Positions 48,103-55,940 of a stretch of DNA of 64,000 nucleotides are shown piece by piece; the stretch's first letter is position 1; every line of letters starts with the position of its first letter. The stretch is taken from positions 62,001-126,000 of the forward strand of contig NZ_JAJITC010000015.1 of the NCBI RefSeq assembly GCF_020881035.1. The letters run 5' to 3'. Below the pieces are notes generated by a model. It was not told where the DNA came from. It worked only from the letters and a program-made list of their open reading frames with translations, and searched no databases. Position numbers and translations under genes: made by a program. Source of the stretch: Paraburkholderia translucens (GTDB lineage Bacteria > Pseudomonadota > Gammaproteobacteria > Burkholderiales > Burkholderiaceae).

Positions 48103-48151
48103 AACGGCGTCCCGCGAACCCAGCCGAGGGCTGAGTCCGGGGGACGCCGTT
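48103..48151 (-). terminator. leader terminator in front of nirB (attenuator)
   Basis: On the minus strand an 11-bp perfect stem AACGGCGTCCC / GGGACGCCGTT encloses an inner stem (CAGCC / GGCTG) and is followed by TTTTTATTT. It stops transcription before nirB unless prevented. The first strand of the stem is shared with the P2 hairpin. Confidence 0.85.
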
Positions 48152-48155
48152 GTCC
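48142..48155 (-). promoter_or_regulatory. ANTAR-type hairpin P2 (nirB leader)
   Basis: Minus-strand stem GGAC / GTCC with hexaloop AACGGC; A at loop position 1 and G at 4 match the ANTAR RNA consensus. It overlaps the terminator 5' arm, so the two structures exclude each other. Confidence 0.75.
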
Positions 48156-48198
48156 TGTTCGGTGCTGCGTGGCGCGTGCCGTTGTGTTGCATGCGCGA

Positions 48199-48216
48199 CG
48201 GACCGACGTTGGTCCG
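48199..48216 (-). promoter_or_regulatory. ANTAR-type hairpin P1 (nirB leader)
   Basis: Minus-strand stem CGGACC / GGTCCG with hexaloop AACGTC (A1, G4). Begins about 5 nt after the predicted start of transcription and 43 nt before P2. Confidence 0.75.
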
Positions 48217-48230
48217 ATGGCAACGCTTAT

Positions 48231-48246
48231 TGCAAAGGCTGTGCCA
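48231..48246 (-). promoter_or_regulatory. sigma-54 promoter of nirB-nirD-nasA-narK
   Basis: Minus-strand TGGCACAGCCTTTGCA fits TGGCACG-N4-TTGCW with one mismatch and exact GG-GC spacing. Transcription would begin near 48220, just before hairpin P1. Confidence 0.8.
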
Positions 48247-48347
48247 ATTGAAAGCAATGCGCTGCAAAGCGCCGGGTGGTGGGACTTTGCGGCCTCTCGC
48301 GCGGCCTCGGAGCCACCACCGTGCGCGACGCGTTTTGATGCGGCAAG

Positions 48348-48383
48348 GCACAAGGATGGTGCGACGCAGCACTGCGGGCGTGC
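48348..48383. promoter_or_regulatory. tandem NtrC-like boxes
   Basis: GCACAAGGATGGTGC at 48348-48362 equals GCAC-N5-TGGTGC exactly. A second GCAC-N7-GTGC box lies at 48369-48383. Their starts are 21 bp apart, two helical turns, and both lie about 120-150 bp from each predicted start site, ideal for a shared enhancer. Confidence 0.7.
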
Positions 48384-48474
48384 GAAACCGGCGCTTGCGC
48401 AGACGCGCTCGATCCCGCGTTTTGCGCGCGAATCGCACGGCGCGGCAATGACTTGCGCATCTTCATTCGAACGA

Positions 48475-48490
48475 TGGCGCGGTCTTTGCA
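48475..48490 (+). promoter_or_regulatory. sigma-54 promoter of the SUMT gene
   Basis: TGGCGCGGTCTTTGCA matches the sigma-54 consensus with one change (A to G at position 5) and exact GG-GC spacing. Start of transcription near 48501. Confidence 0.75.
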
Positions 48491-48507
48491 TTGAGCATGC
48501 ACGACTT

Positions 48508-48531
48508 CATCGCGGCAACGTCGTTGCGATG
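48508..48531 (+). promoter_or_regulatory. ANTAR-type hairpin P1 (SUMT leader)
   Basis: Nine-bp stem CATCGCGGC / GTTGCGATG (two G-U pairs) with hexaloop AACGTC, identical to the loop in the nirB leader. Starts about 7 nt after the predicted transcript start. Confidence 0.75.
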
Positions 48532-48573
48532 AGAACAGTCGGCGCGTCAACACGCATCAACAGGCAATGCAAC

Positions 48574-48587
48574 GGACAACGGCGTCC
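48574..48587 (+). promoter_or_regulatory. ANTAR-type hairpin P2 (SUMT leader)
   Basis: Stem GGAC / GTCC with hexaloop AACGGC, the same 14 bases as P2 of the nirB leader. It overlaps the 5' arm of the terminator at 48578. Confidence 0.75.
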
Positions 48588-48618
48588 CCCCGTGAGCACC
48601 ACGAGCGGACGCCGTTTT
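48578..48618 (+). terminator. leader terminator in front of the SUMT gene (attenuator)
   Basis: Ten-bp perfect stem AACGGCGTCC / GGACGCCGTT at 48578-48587 and 48607-48616, with an inner CGTG / CACG stem and TTTTCGTTT after it. Ends about 40 bp before the gene. Confidence 0.8.
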
Positions 48619-48659
48619 CGTTTCGAGCCGCGAGAAACGGATAGCACAAGGACACGCAC

Positions 48660-49463
48660 ATGAACACCACCACCACCGGCAAGGTCACGCTGTTGAGCGC
48701 AGGCCCGGGCGACCTCGATCTGCTGACGCTGAAGGCCGTCAAGGCACTCGCCGCCGCCGACGTCGTGCTGCTCGACGACCTCGCAAATCCCGAAATCGTC
48801 ACGCTCGCACCTCAGGCGCGCGTGATTCGCGTCGGCAAACGCGGCGGCTGCCGCTCGACGCCACAGGCGTTCATCGAGCGGCTGATGCGGCGCTACGCGC
48901 TAAAGGGACTTCACGTGGTGCGCGTCAAGGGCGGCGAGGCGCTGCTATTCGGCCGCGCAGGCGAGGAACTGGCGATGCTGCGCGATGCGGGCCTCGCGGT
49001 CGATATCGTCAACGGCATCTCGTCGGGCTTCGCGGCGGCGGCGGGGCTCGGCATGTCGCTCACGCATAGGCGGCATTGCCACGGCGTGAGCTTCGTCACG
49101 GCGCACACGGAGGATCACGGCGAGCCGGACTGGGCCGCGCTCGCCGCGACGCGCACGACGCTCGCGATCTATATGGGAATGCGCCGCATCGACAGCATTG
49201 CCACGTCGTTGCTCGCGCACCTGCCGTCCGATACGCCGGCCGCGGTCGTGCAATGGGCGGGCGGCAGCGACGAGCGGCGCCTGTTGACGCGGCTCGATCG
49301 GCTCGCTGCCGATGCGCTCGGTGCGGGCTTCGGCAGTCCGGCGGTGATTCTGGTGGGCAGTGCGGTTGGCGAGAGTGCCGAAGCGCCTTGCTGGGAACAC
49401 GAACGTCGCGGCGCTCCAGATGGTGATACGCTGCCCGCGCCAGCCGTTGCGCGGGCAGCCTGA
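48660..49463 (+). CDS. cobA: uroporphyrinogen-III C-methyltransferase (SUMT)
   Basis: 267 residues. Motifs: VTLLSAGPGDLDLLTLKA, LLDDLANPEI, VRVKGGEALLFGR, and GISSGFAAAAGLGMSLTHR, all typical of SUMT. It adds two methyl groups to uroporphyrinogen III to form precorrin-2 for siroheme, the cofactor of NirB. No CysG dehydrogenase/ferrochelatase part, so later steps are elsewhere. Its leader carries the same regulatory elements as nirB, which explains co-control. Confidence 0.92.
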   Translation: MNTTTTGKVTLLSAGPGDLDLLTLKAVKALAAADVVLLDDLANPEIVTLAPQARVIRVGKRGGCRSTPQAFIERLMRRYALKGLHVVRVKGGEALLFGRAGEELAMLRDAGLAVDIVNGISSGFAAAAGLGMSLTHRRHCHGVSFVTAHTEDHGEPDWAALAATRTTLAIYMGMRRIDSIATSLLAHLPSDTPAAVVQWAGGSDERRLLTRLDRLAADALGAGFGSPAVILVGSAVGESAEAPCWEHERRGAPDGDTLPAPAVARAA

Positions 49464-49468
49464 CATGC

Positions 49469-50350
49469 TTAGTCGCCGAACCCCAACTCCGCGTCGATCT
49501 GCTGCCCGACCCGCAGCCACGCTCCCGCCCCACTCGCGACCAGCGCGTTATTGCCGAACGTGACCGCGCCGCCCATGCGTTCGCTGACGCGATAGCCGAG
49601 CATCGTGTCGGTCGGTTCATTAGGCCAGGCAGGATCGGGCGCGCCGCGTGCCTGATCGATGGTCGGTATCGGGCAGCGCGAGCACAGCTTGACGAGACGC
49701 AGCTCGACGCGCTCGCTCGCGTCCGCATTCGCGTCGACAGCGAGCGTCTCGACATAGTCCTCTTCATACGCATCGAGACCGGCGAGCACGATGTTGGGCC
49801 GAAAGCGATCGATCATGATCGACGGCGCGCCCTTGCCGTTCAGGCGGGCGTTCAAATCGTCGAGCGAGGCCTGGCCCGCCACCAGCAGCGGGAAGGCATC
49901 GGCAAAGAACGTCGTGGCGCCGCCGGTGCTGTCCGTATAGCTGGGATCGACGATGCGGGCGCGCTCCGGGTCGAAGCGCAGCAAGCGCGCGGGCAGACCG
50001 AGGAACTCCGTGAACCACGCGGCGGTTTCTTCACCGGTATCGAGACCGTAGGCCGCGTCGCTCCAAACCGTCGTATCGACCCTCGGCGCCCCGGCGAGCC
50101 GCGCGGCATCGAGCGGCGTGCACAGCTCGCGCATGCCCGGCGCACGCACGATCAGATCCTGCTTGCCGAGTTCGACCTTGATCAACGCCATGCGCGGATA
50201 CGCGCGCTGCGTGAACATCGCGCCTTCAGGATCGGTAATCATCCAGTTCCGGTCGTATTCGAGGCCCGTCGCCAGCAGGCGCGCCTCACTGAGCGCGACG
50301 CCCGCGCAGGATTTGATCGGGTAGACAAACAGTTCGCTGATGGTGGGCAT
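49469..50350 (-). CDS. MOSC domain protein (YcbX/mARC type)
   Basis: 293 residues. N-terminal MOSC beta-barrel (SELFVYPIKSCAGVALSEAR, then GLEYDRNWMI) and C-terminal MOSC domain with the Mo-cofactor cysteine in LCSRCPIPTIDQARG. Family members reduce N-hydroxylated bases as molybdoenzymes, with an electron-transfer partner. It is convergent with SUMT; the Mo link to nasA may be coincidental. Confidence 0.88.
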   Translation of the reverse strand: MPTISELFVYPIKSCAGVALSEARLLATGLEYDRNWMITDPEGAMFTQRAYPRMALIKVELGKQDLIVRAPGMRELCTPLDAARLAGAPRVDTTVWSDAAYGLDTGEETAAWFTEFLGLPARLLRFDPERARIVDPSYTDSTGGATTFFADAFPLLVAGQASLDDLNARLNGKGAPSIMIDRFRPNIVLAGLDAYEEDYVETLAVDANADASERVELRLVKLCSRCPIPTIDQARGAPDPAWPNEPTDTMLGYRVSERMGGAVTFGNNALVASGAGAWLRVGQQIDAELGFGD

Positions 50351-50443
50351 GGCCTGAGGTCTCCTAGGGGAACGCAGCTTTTGGGTGAAGACACGATTGT
50401 AAAGCGCTCCGCGTGTGCGGTTCCAGCACTGGCTTACCTCAAC

Positions 50444-51298
50444 TCACGACTGTCCGGTCGACTGCAGCATTGGGTAGCTGAACAGGAAAAAGTGCGTCAC
50501 GTTCAAGCCGAAATGCGCGAGCACTGCAGCCTGAAGCCCGCCGAAGCGGTAAGCCAATCCGTATCCGACTCCCGCAATGCTGCCAAGCATGATCCATTGC
50601 CACCCGCCCGCGGCGTGCGCGAGCCCGAACAGCGCCGCCGCGACACAGATGGCGAGCGCGTTTGCGTTCGGCCACTGTTTGAGAAGACGGCTGAGGCCGC
50701 CCTGCAGATAGCCGCGGAACAACGCTTCCTCGGTAACCGTGACGAGCAGTAGGTTATTCAGCAGCCACAGCCAACTGACCGAAGGCCACTTCGGTTCCCA
50801 TGCGACGAGTCCCAGCAGCGTTGCAATCAACAAACAGGCGGCCGTCGTCATCAGCATGCCGCCAACACCCGCTTTCAGCGATGTCAGCAACTCGTGCGGC
50901 GGCCGGACCCACGGCAGGACCAACAGCAGCCAGAAGCCTGGCAGGGGCTTATCCAGGTTGAGGTACATCGTGAACGGCACGGCATCCGCAGTGAAACGTT
51001 CGGGGCCGATGACGCGGGGATTATGAAAACCCGGTAGCCAATGCATGCTGAGTGCAATGGCCAGCGCGATGAACAGCGTGTGCCCGATGTATTGAACATA
51101 CGGCTTCCGGCGCGGTGATACGGCATAGGCAGCGGTGAGCAGCAAGGCGACCGCGACCGCCGCCGCGGGATCGAGCTGCCCATTCGCAAGCGCGGCGCCA
51201 TAGCCCGCAACGAGCAGTCCCAGAGCCAGCCATCGAAAAGCAGACGACCACGTCGCCGGGGCGGCAAGGAAAATTGCGATCCACGGTACTGCGAACAT
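50444..51298 (-). CDS. CPBP family intramembrane metalloprotease
   Basis: 284 residues, about eight membrane helices. CPBP motifs EEALFRGYLQGGL (EExxxR), LFGLAHAAGG and LAHFGLNVTHF provide the glutamates and histidines of the metal site. The family includes CAAX-processing and bacteriocin-immunity proteases. ATG 51298 has GGAGG at ideal spacing; the TTG four codons upstream is rejected. Substrate unknown. Confidence 0.85.
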   Translation of the reverse strand: MFAVPWIAIFLAAPATWSSAFRWLALGLLVAGYGAALANGQLDPAAAVAVALLLTAAYAVSPRRKPYVQYIGHTLFIALAIALSMHWLPGFHNPRVIGPERFTADAVPFTMYLNLDKPLPGFWLLLVLPWVRPPHELLTSLKAGVGGMLMTTAACLLIATLLGLVAWEPKWPSVSWLWLLNNLLLVTVTEEALFRGYLQGGLSRLLKQWPNANALAICVAAALFGLAHAAGGWQWIMLGSIAGVGYGLAYRFGGLQAAVLAHFGLNVTHFFLFSYPMLQSTGQS

Positions 51299-51586
51299 CC
51301 GCACCTCCAAAGTCTGATTTCTGTTATCCGGATGAATGGTCTGGACAAAGCGCCGTCGGCTCGCAGCATAGCCTGGTCAGACGTCGTTGCGCATCGAGTT
51401 GACGAGGGACGCCGCGGTTTCGTCCTGGCAGCGCCTGGAAGTAGAATCCTCGGATCAGCCTCGCGCCCTTGCGCGGCGTGCGGCTCGCGACAGAGCCGCG
51501 AGACACGCGTGCCGGGGCGCCGCATCACCCATTACTGGTAGAAGCCCAGGAAACCACCCTCCCCTCACCGAGACAGGAAAATCATT

Positions 51587-51991
51587 ATGTTGAGCAAACC
51601 CGTGTTGACCGTCGCCGAGACGACCCGCATTCTCGATGCCGCCCGCGCGGAGGCCGAGAAGAACAAGTGGCCCGTCGCGATCGTGGTCGCGGACGACGGC
51701 GGTCATCCGCTCGCGGTGCTGCGTCTCGACGGCGCGGCGCCCTCCACCTCGTATATCGCCACCGAGAAAGCCCGTACCGCTGCACTCGGCCGGCGCGAAA
51801 CCAAGGTCTATGAAGACATGATCAACAACGGCCGCACCGCGTTCCTCAGCGCGCCGCTGCAGGGCACGCTCGAAGGCGGCGTGCCGGTGATCGTCGACGG
51901 CCAGGTGGTCGGCGCGGTCGGCGTGTCGGGCGTCAAGTCGGAGCAGGACGCGCAGATCGCGAAGGCCGGCATTCACGCGCTCGGTGTCTGA
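51587..51991 (+). CDS. GlcG/HbpS family protein
   Basis: 134 residues. HbpS/PduO-C fold: ILDAARAEAEKNKWPVAIVV then DDGGHPLAVLRLDGA, and a final GQVVGAVGVSGVKSEQDAQI. Same-strand and just upstream of malate synthase G, as GlcG is in the E. coli glc operon. Haem or small-molecule binding is known for HbpS members; function of GlcG unproven. Confidence 0.85.
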   Translation: MLSKPVLTVAETTRILDAARAEAEKNKWPVAIVVADDGGHPLAVLRLDGAAPSTSYIATEKARTAALGRRETKVYEDMINNGRTAFLSAPLQGTLEGGVPVIVDGQVVGAVGVSGVKSEQDAQIAKAGIHALGV

Positions 51992-52071
51992 GGCGCCGAG
52001 CGCGCAGGCATCCCAGTGACACAACGCGGACCGGTGCCCTCCCACCGGTCCCATAACAGATGGAGCAGTCG

Positions 52072-54246
52072 ATGACTCAGATGAACCCGCGCGGCCGATT
52101 GCAGGTCGCCGCCAACCTCGACCAGTTCGTCGAAACCGAAGCCCTGCCCGGCACCGGAATCGACAGCGCCGCCTTCTGGTCGGGATTCGACGCCCTCGTG
52201 CACGAACTGGCGCCCAAAAACCGTGCGTTGCTCGCCGAGCGCGACCGCCTGCAAAGCGAACTCGACAATTGGCACCGGGCCAATCCCGGCCCCGTGCGGG
52301 ATCTGCGCGCGTACCGGGCGTTTCTCGAAGGCATCGGCTACATCGTGCCCGCGCCCGCCAGCGTCAAGGCCACGACCGACCACGTGGACAGCGAAATCGC
52401 CGAGCAGGCCGGCCCGCAGCTCGTCGTGCCGCTGTCGAACCCGCGTTACGCGCTGAACGCCGCGAACGCGCGCTGGGGCAGCCTGTACGACGCGCTGTAC
52501 GGGACCGACGCGATTCCCGAAAGCGATGGCGCGGAAAAGCAGAAAGGCTTCAACCCGGTGCGCGGCGCCGCGGTGATCGCGTATGCGCGCAAGTTCCTCG
52601 ATCAGGCCGCGCCCCTCGCGAACGGCTCGCATGCGGATGCGTCGCGCTATAGCGTCGAGAACGGCCAACTGGTCGTCGCGCTCAAAAACGGCACGAGCGC
52701 GCTCGCCACGCCGGCGCAGTTCGTCGGCTATCAGGGTGACGCGAGCGCGCCGTCGGCGGTGCTCGTCAAGCATCACGGTTTGCACGTCGAGATCCAGATC
52801 GATGCCAACGATCCGGTCGGCAAGACCGACGCCGCCCATGTGAAGGACGTCGTCGTCGAAGCGGCGGTCAGCACGATCATCGATTGCGAGGACTCGGTCG
52901 CAGCCGTCGATGCCGAGGACAAGGTGCAGCTCTATCGCAACTGGCTCGGCCTGATGAACGGCGAGCTGACCGAAGAGGTCACGAAGGACGGCAAGACCTT
53001 CACGCGCCGGCTCAACGCCGACCGCGAGTACACCGCTGCGGACGGCAAGTCGCAACTCAAGCTGCATGGCCGCTCGCTGCTCTTCATCCGCAACGTCGGC
53101 CATCTGATGACGAACCCGGCCGTGCTGACGCAAGACGGCCACGAGATTCCGGAAGGCATTCTCGATGCGGTGATCACGACGCTGTGCGCGCTGCGCGACC
53201 GCCAGAACAAACTGAACTCGCGCACCGGCTCGATCTATATCGTGAAGCCGAAGATGCACGGTCCGGCCGAAGTCGCATTTGCGAGCGAGCTGTTCGCGCG
53301 CGTCGAAGACCTGCTGAAGCTGCCGCGCAACACGATCAAGATGGGCATCATGGACGAGGAGCGCCGCACCAGCGTGAACCTGCTCGCCTGTATCGCCGAA
53401 GCGTCGGCGCGCGTCGCCTTCATCAACACGGGCTTCCTCGATCGCACCGGCGACGAGATGCACTCGGCGATGGAAGCCGGCCCGATGATACGCAAGGGTG
53501 ACATGAAGTCGAGCGCGTGGATCGCGTCGTACGAACGCAGCAACGTGCTGGTGGGCTTGAGCGCGGGCTTGCGCGGCCGCTCGCAGATCGGCAAGGGCAT
53601 GTGGGCGATGCCCGACCTCATGCACGCGATGCTCGAGCAGAAGATCGCGCATCCGAAGGCCGGCGCGAATACCGCGTGGGTGCCTTCGCCGACCGCCGCG
53701 ACGCTGCACGCGCTGCACTACCACCAGGTCGACGTGCAGGCGGTCCAGCAGGAGCTCGAACGGTCGGACTACGCGAAGGTGCGTGACGAACTCCTCGATG
53801 GCCTGCTGACGATTCCGGTCGTCGACAAAGCGCAATGGAGCGACGACGAAATCCGCGCCGAAGTCGACAACAACGCGCAAGGCATTCTTGGCTACGTGGT
53901 GCGCTGGATCGACCAGGGCGTCGGCTGCTCGAAGGTGCCGGACATTCACGACGTCGGCCTGATGGAGGACCGCGCGACGCTGCGCATTTCGAGCCAGCAC
54001 ATCGCCAACTGGCTTTATCACGGCGTGATCAAACGCGAGTTCGTCGAGGAGACGTTCAAGCGCATGGCCAAGGTCGTCGATGCGCAGAACGCGGGCGATC
54101 CGCTCTACCAGCCGATGGCACCGGGCTTCGACACGATCGCGTTCAAAGCCGCGCAGGCGCTTGTGTTCGAGGGGCGTCAGCAGCCGAGCGGTTATACCGA
54201 GCCGCTGCTGCACAAGTTCCGGCTCGAAGTGAAGAAGCAGGCTTGA
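52072..54246 (+). CDS. glcB: malate synthase G
   Basis: 724 residues. Condenses glyoxylate with acetyl-CoA to malate, allowing growth on glycolate. Signatures: STIIDCEDSVAAVDAEDKV, GSIYIVKPKMHGPAEVAF, MGIMDEERRTSVNL and KSSAWIASYERSNVLVGLSA; the C-terminal domain holds the catalytic aspartate. ATG 52072 is preferred over 52060 because the GGAG of the first codons forms its ribosome site. Confidence 0.95.
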   Translation: MTQMNPRGRLQVAANLDQFVETEALPGTGIDSAAFWSGFDALVHELAPKNRALLAERDRLQSELDNWHRANPGPVRDLRAYRAFLEGIGYIVPAPASVKATTDHVDSEIAEQAGPQLVVPLSNPRYALNAANARWGSLYDALYGTDAIPESDGAEKQKGFNPVRGAAVIAYARKFLDQAAPLANGSHADASRYSVENGQLVVALKNGTSALATPAQFVGYQGDASAPSAVLVKHHGLHVEIQIDANDPVGKTDAAHVKDVVVEAAVSTIIDCEDSVAAVDAEDKVQLYRNWLGLMNGELTEEVTKDGKTFTRRLNADREYTAADGKSQLKLHGRSLLFIRNVGHLMTNPAVLTQDGHEIPEGILDAVITTLCALRDRQNKLNSRTGSIYIVKPKMHGPAEVAFASELFARVEDLLKLPRNTIKMGIMDEERRTSVNLLACIAEASARVAFINTGFLDRTGDEMHSAMEAGPMIRKGDMKSSAWIASYERSNVLVGLSAGLRGRSQIGKGMWAMPDLMHAMLEQKIAHPKAGANTAWVPSPTAATLHALHYHQVDVQAVQQELERSDYAKVRDELLDGLLTIPVVDKAQWSDDEIRAEVDNNAQGILGYVVRWIDQGVGCSKVPDIHDVGLMEDRATLRISSQHIANWLYHGVIKREFVEETFKRMAKVVDAQNAGDPLYQPMAPGFDTIAFKAAQALVFEGRQQPSGYTEPLLHKFRLEVKKQA

Positions 54247-54273
54247 GGCCGCTGGGGAGCGGCTGAAATGACG

Positions 54274-54304
54274 ACGGGCGCCGCAACAAGCGGCGCCCGT
54301 TCTT
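54274..54304 (+). terminator. intrinsic terminator after glcB
   Basis: Perfect 11-bp stem ACGGGCGCCGC / GCGGCGCCCGT, loop AACAA, then TTCTTCT. It lies between the convergent glcB and galU ends and may serve both. Confidence 0.75.
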
Positions 54305-54323
54305 CTATCAGGGCCGTGTCACT

Positions 54324-55241
54324 TCACGCGGCTTGAGCCGTCAATCGCGCCGGCTCGGCCTCTGACGCTTCGTTCTGCATATACGCCTGCAGATACGCCT
54401 CGAATTCCGCCTTCACCTCGGGATGGCGCAGCGCGAACTCGACGGTCGCCTTCAGATAACCGAGCTTGCTGCCGCAATCGAAGCGGGTGCCGAAGTAGCG
54501 GTACGCGAGCACCTGCTCTTCGGTCAGCAGCGACTGCACCGCGTCAGTCAGTTGCAACTCCCCGCCCGCGCCCGGCTTCAGCGCGCGAATATGCTTGAAG
54601 ATCGTCGGCATCAGCACATAGCGGCCCACCACGCCGAGGTTCGACGGCGCCTTGTCGGGCGCCGGCTTCTCGACGATGCCCGACAACTTGATCACGTTGT
54701 CCTCCCACTCCCGGCCGTCGACGACGCCGTACGAGCGGCTGTCCTCGCGCGCGATCGTTTCGACGCCGATCACCGAGCTGTGATAGTGGTTGAACGTATC
54801 GACGAGCTGGCTCATCACCGGCTTCGTGCTATGCAGCAGGTCGTCGGCGAGAATCACCGCGAACGGGCTGTCGCCCACCAGTTTTTCCGCGCACAGCACC
54901 GCATGGCCGAGACCGAGCGCTTCGGCCTGGCGCACGTAAAAGCAATCGACATTGGCCGGTTTGATGCTGCGCACGAGATCGAGCAACTTCTGCTTGTTAC
55001 GCGCTTCGAGCTCGGATTCGATCTCGTAGGACTTGTCGAAGTGATCTTCGATCGCGCGCTTGCTGCGGCCCGTCACGAAGATCATCTCGGTGATGCCGGC
55101 GGCGATCGCTTCTTCAACCGCGTACTGGATCAGCGGCTTGTCGACGATCGGCAGCATTTCCTTCGGACTTGCTTTGGTAGCCGGCAGGAATCGTGTCCCG
55201 AGGCCCGCTACGGGAAACACGGCTTTGGTGACTTTCAGCAT
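54324..55241 (-). CDS. galU: UTP-glucose-1-phosphate uridylyltransferase
   Basis: 305 residues from ATG 55241. Forms UDP-glucose for glycan synthesis. N-terminal nucleotide motif FPVAGLGTRFLPATKASPKEM, plus RYFGTRFDCGSKLGYLKA. Two earlier in-frame starts (55250, 55256) exist, but family members begin MLKVTKAVFP. In cepacian-type clusters a second galU copy (bceT) accompanies the flippase and glycosyltransferases found further on, so this may be that copy. Confidence 0.93.
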   Translation of the reverse strand: MLKVTKAVFPVAGLGTRFLPATKASPKEMLPIVDKPLIQYAVEEAIAAGITEMIFVTGRSKRAIEDHFDKSYEIESELEARNKQKLLDLVRSIKPANVDCFYVRQAEALGLGHAVLCAEKLVGDSPFAVILADDLLHSTKPVMSQLVDTFNHYHSSVIGVETIAREDSRSYGVVDGREWEDNVIKLSGIVEKPAPDKAPSNLGVVGRYVLMPTIFKHIRALKPGAGGELQLTDAVQSLLTEEQVLAYRYFGTRFDCGSKLGYLKATVEFALRHPEVKAEFEAYLQAYMQNEASEAEPARLTAQAA

Positions 55242-55525
55242 GGTAGGCATTCCCACATCGGTTAGAAATTGGTGTGTTCGCGGACCTGGCGGCCGATCGA
55301 TGCCGGCGCGAGACTAGCAGAAAAAGCTGTGAGGTTCACGCAAGCGTTTTCTCGAATTTAATTCAAATAATTCGGCCAGTTAATAGCTCGACCGTATCAG
55401 GGAAAATTGGGGACATTATTACATGTCTCGCATAAGACAATGATCAGCGAATCCGAAACTCTTACCTTTCGGGCGGCCGCCAGAGCGCCCTTTCCGGCGC
55501 CCTGAAAACCGGTTCCGGCATCGCG

Positions 55526-55669
55526 TCATTCCTGTTCGTCGACCGGCGGCAGCTTGCCAGGGTTCATGCGATGGCGCCGGATCGGCTCGTTGCGCAGGGC
55601 ATCGCGGTAGGCAGAGGCGGCGACCAGGATCAGCAATACGGCCGCGCCCGCGAGTAAATGCAGGTTCAT
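55526..55669 (-). CDS. small single-pass membrane protein
   Basis: 47 residues from ATG 55669, with GAGGTG upstream. MNLHLLAGAAVLLILVAASA is one membrane helix; the tail is basic then acidic and ends VDEQE. Codon use matches neighbours and the ribosome site is good. No known family; related small membrane proteins are common in Burkholderiaceae but unnamed. Confidence 0.55.
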   Translation of the reverse strand: MNLHLLAGAAVLLILVAASAYRDALRNEPIRRHRMNPGKLPPVDEQE

Positions 55670-55940
55670 GACTTCACCTCAGGTCAGAGAATCCGTGCTT
55701 CAAATTAGCACGACAAAAGCGACAAATAATTCGACGTTGCATTCGCCAATGCATAATTACAATTCGTCACACAATTAATATTTAAATCGATCTGAAATGC
55801 AAATTTTTATTCATTTTTTGCGGCCGCGGTGCTCTAGCATGGGTGCGTCGCGGGTGCGCGAGGCGCCCGGCCAGATGGCCCAGCCAGATGCATATTCCGC
55901 CTCCATCTTTTCTCATTTCCGATTCAGATAAGGACCGCCT

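Noticed and set aside
48220..48233. Hairpin GCAA-TAAGCG-TTGC as the first ANTAR element of the nirB leader
   Set aside because: It overlaps the sigma-54 minus-12 element and would not be transcribed. The pair P1/P2 downstream fits better.
46436..48451. 671-codon plus-strand open frame opposite nirB
   Set aside because: Runs through the nirB leader hairpins and has no family motifs; antisense shadow.
48487..48501. Hairpin TGCAT-TGAGC-ATGCA in front of the SUMT P1 hairpin
   Set aside because: Loop is five bases without the A1/G4 pattern and it lies before the predicted transcript start.
51973..54213. 746-codon minus-strand open frame opposite glcB
   Set aside because: Rich in His/Arg/Asp without motifs, while glcB is unmistakable.
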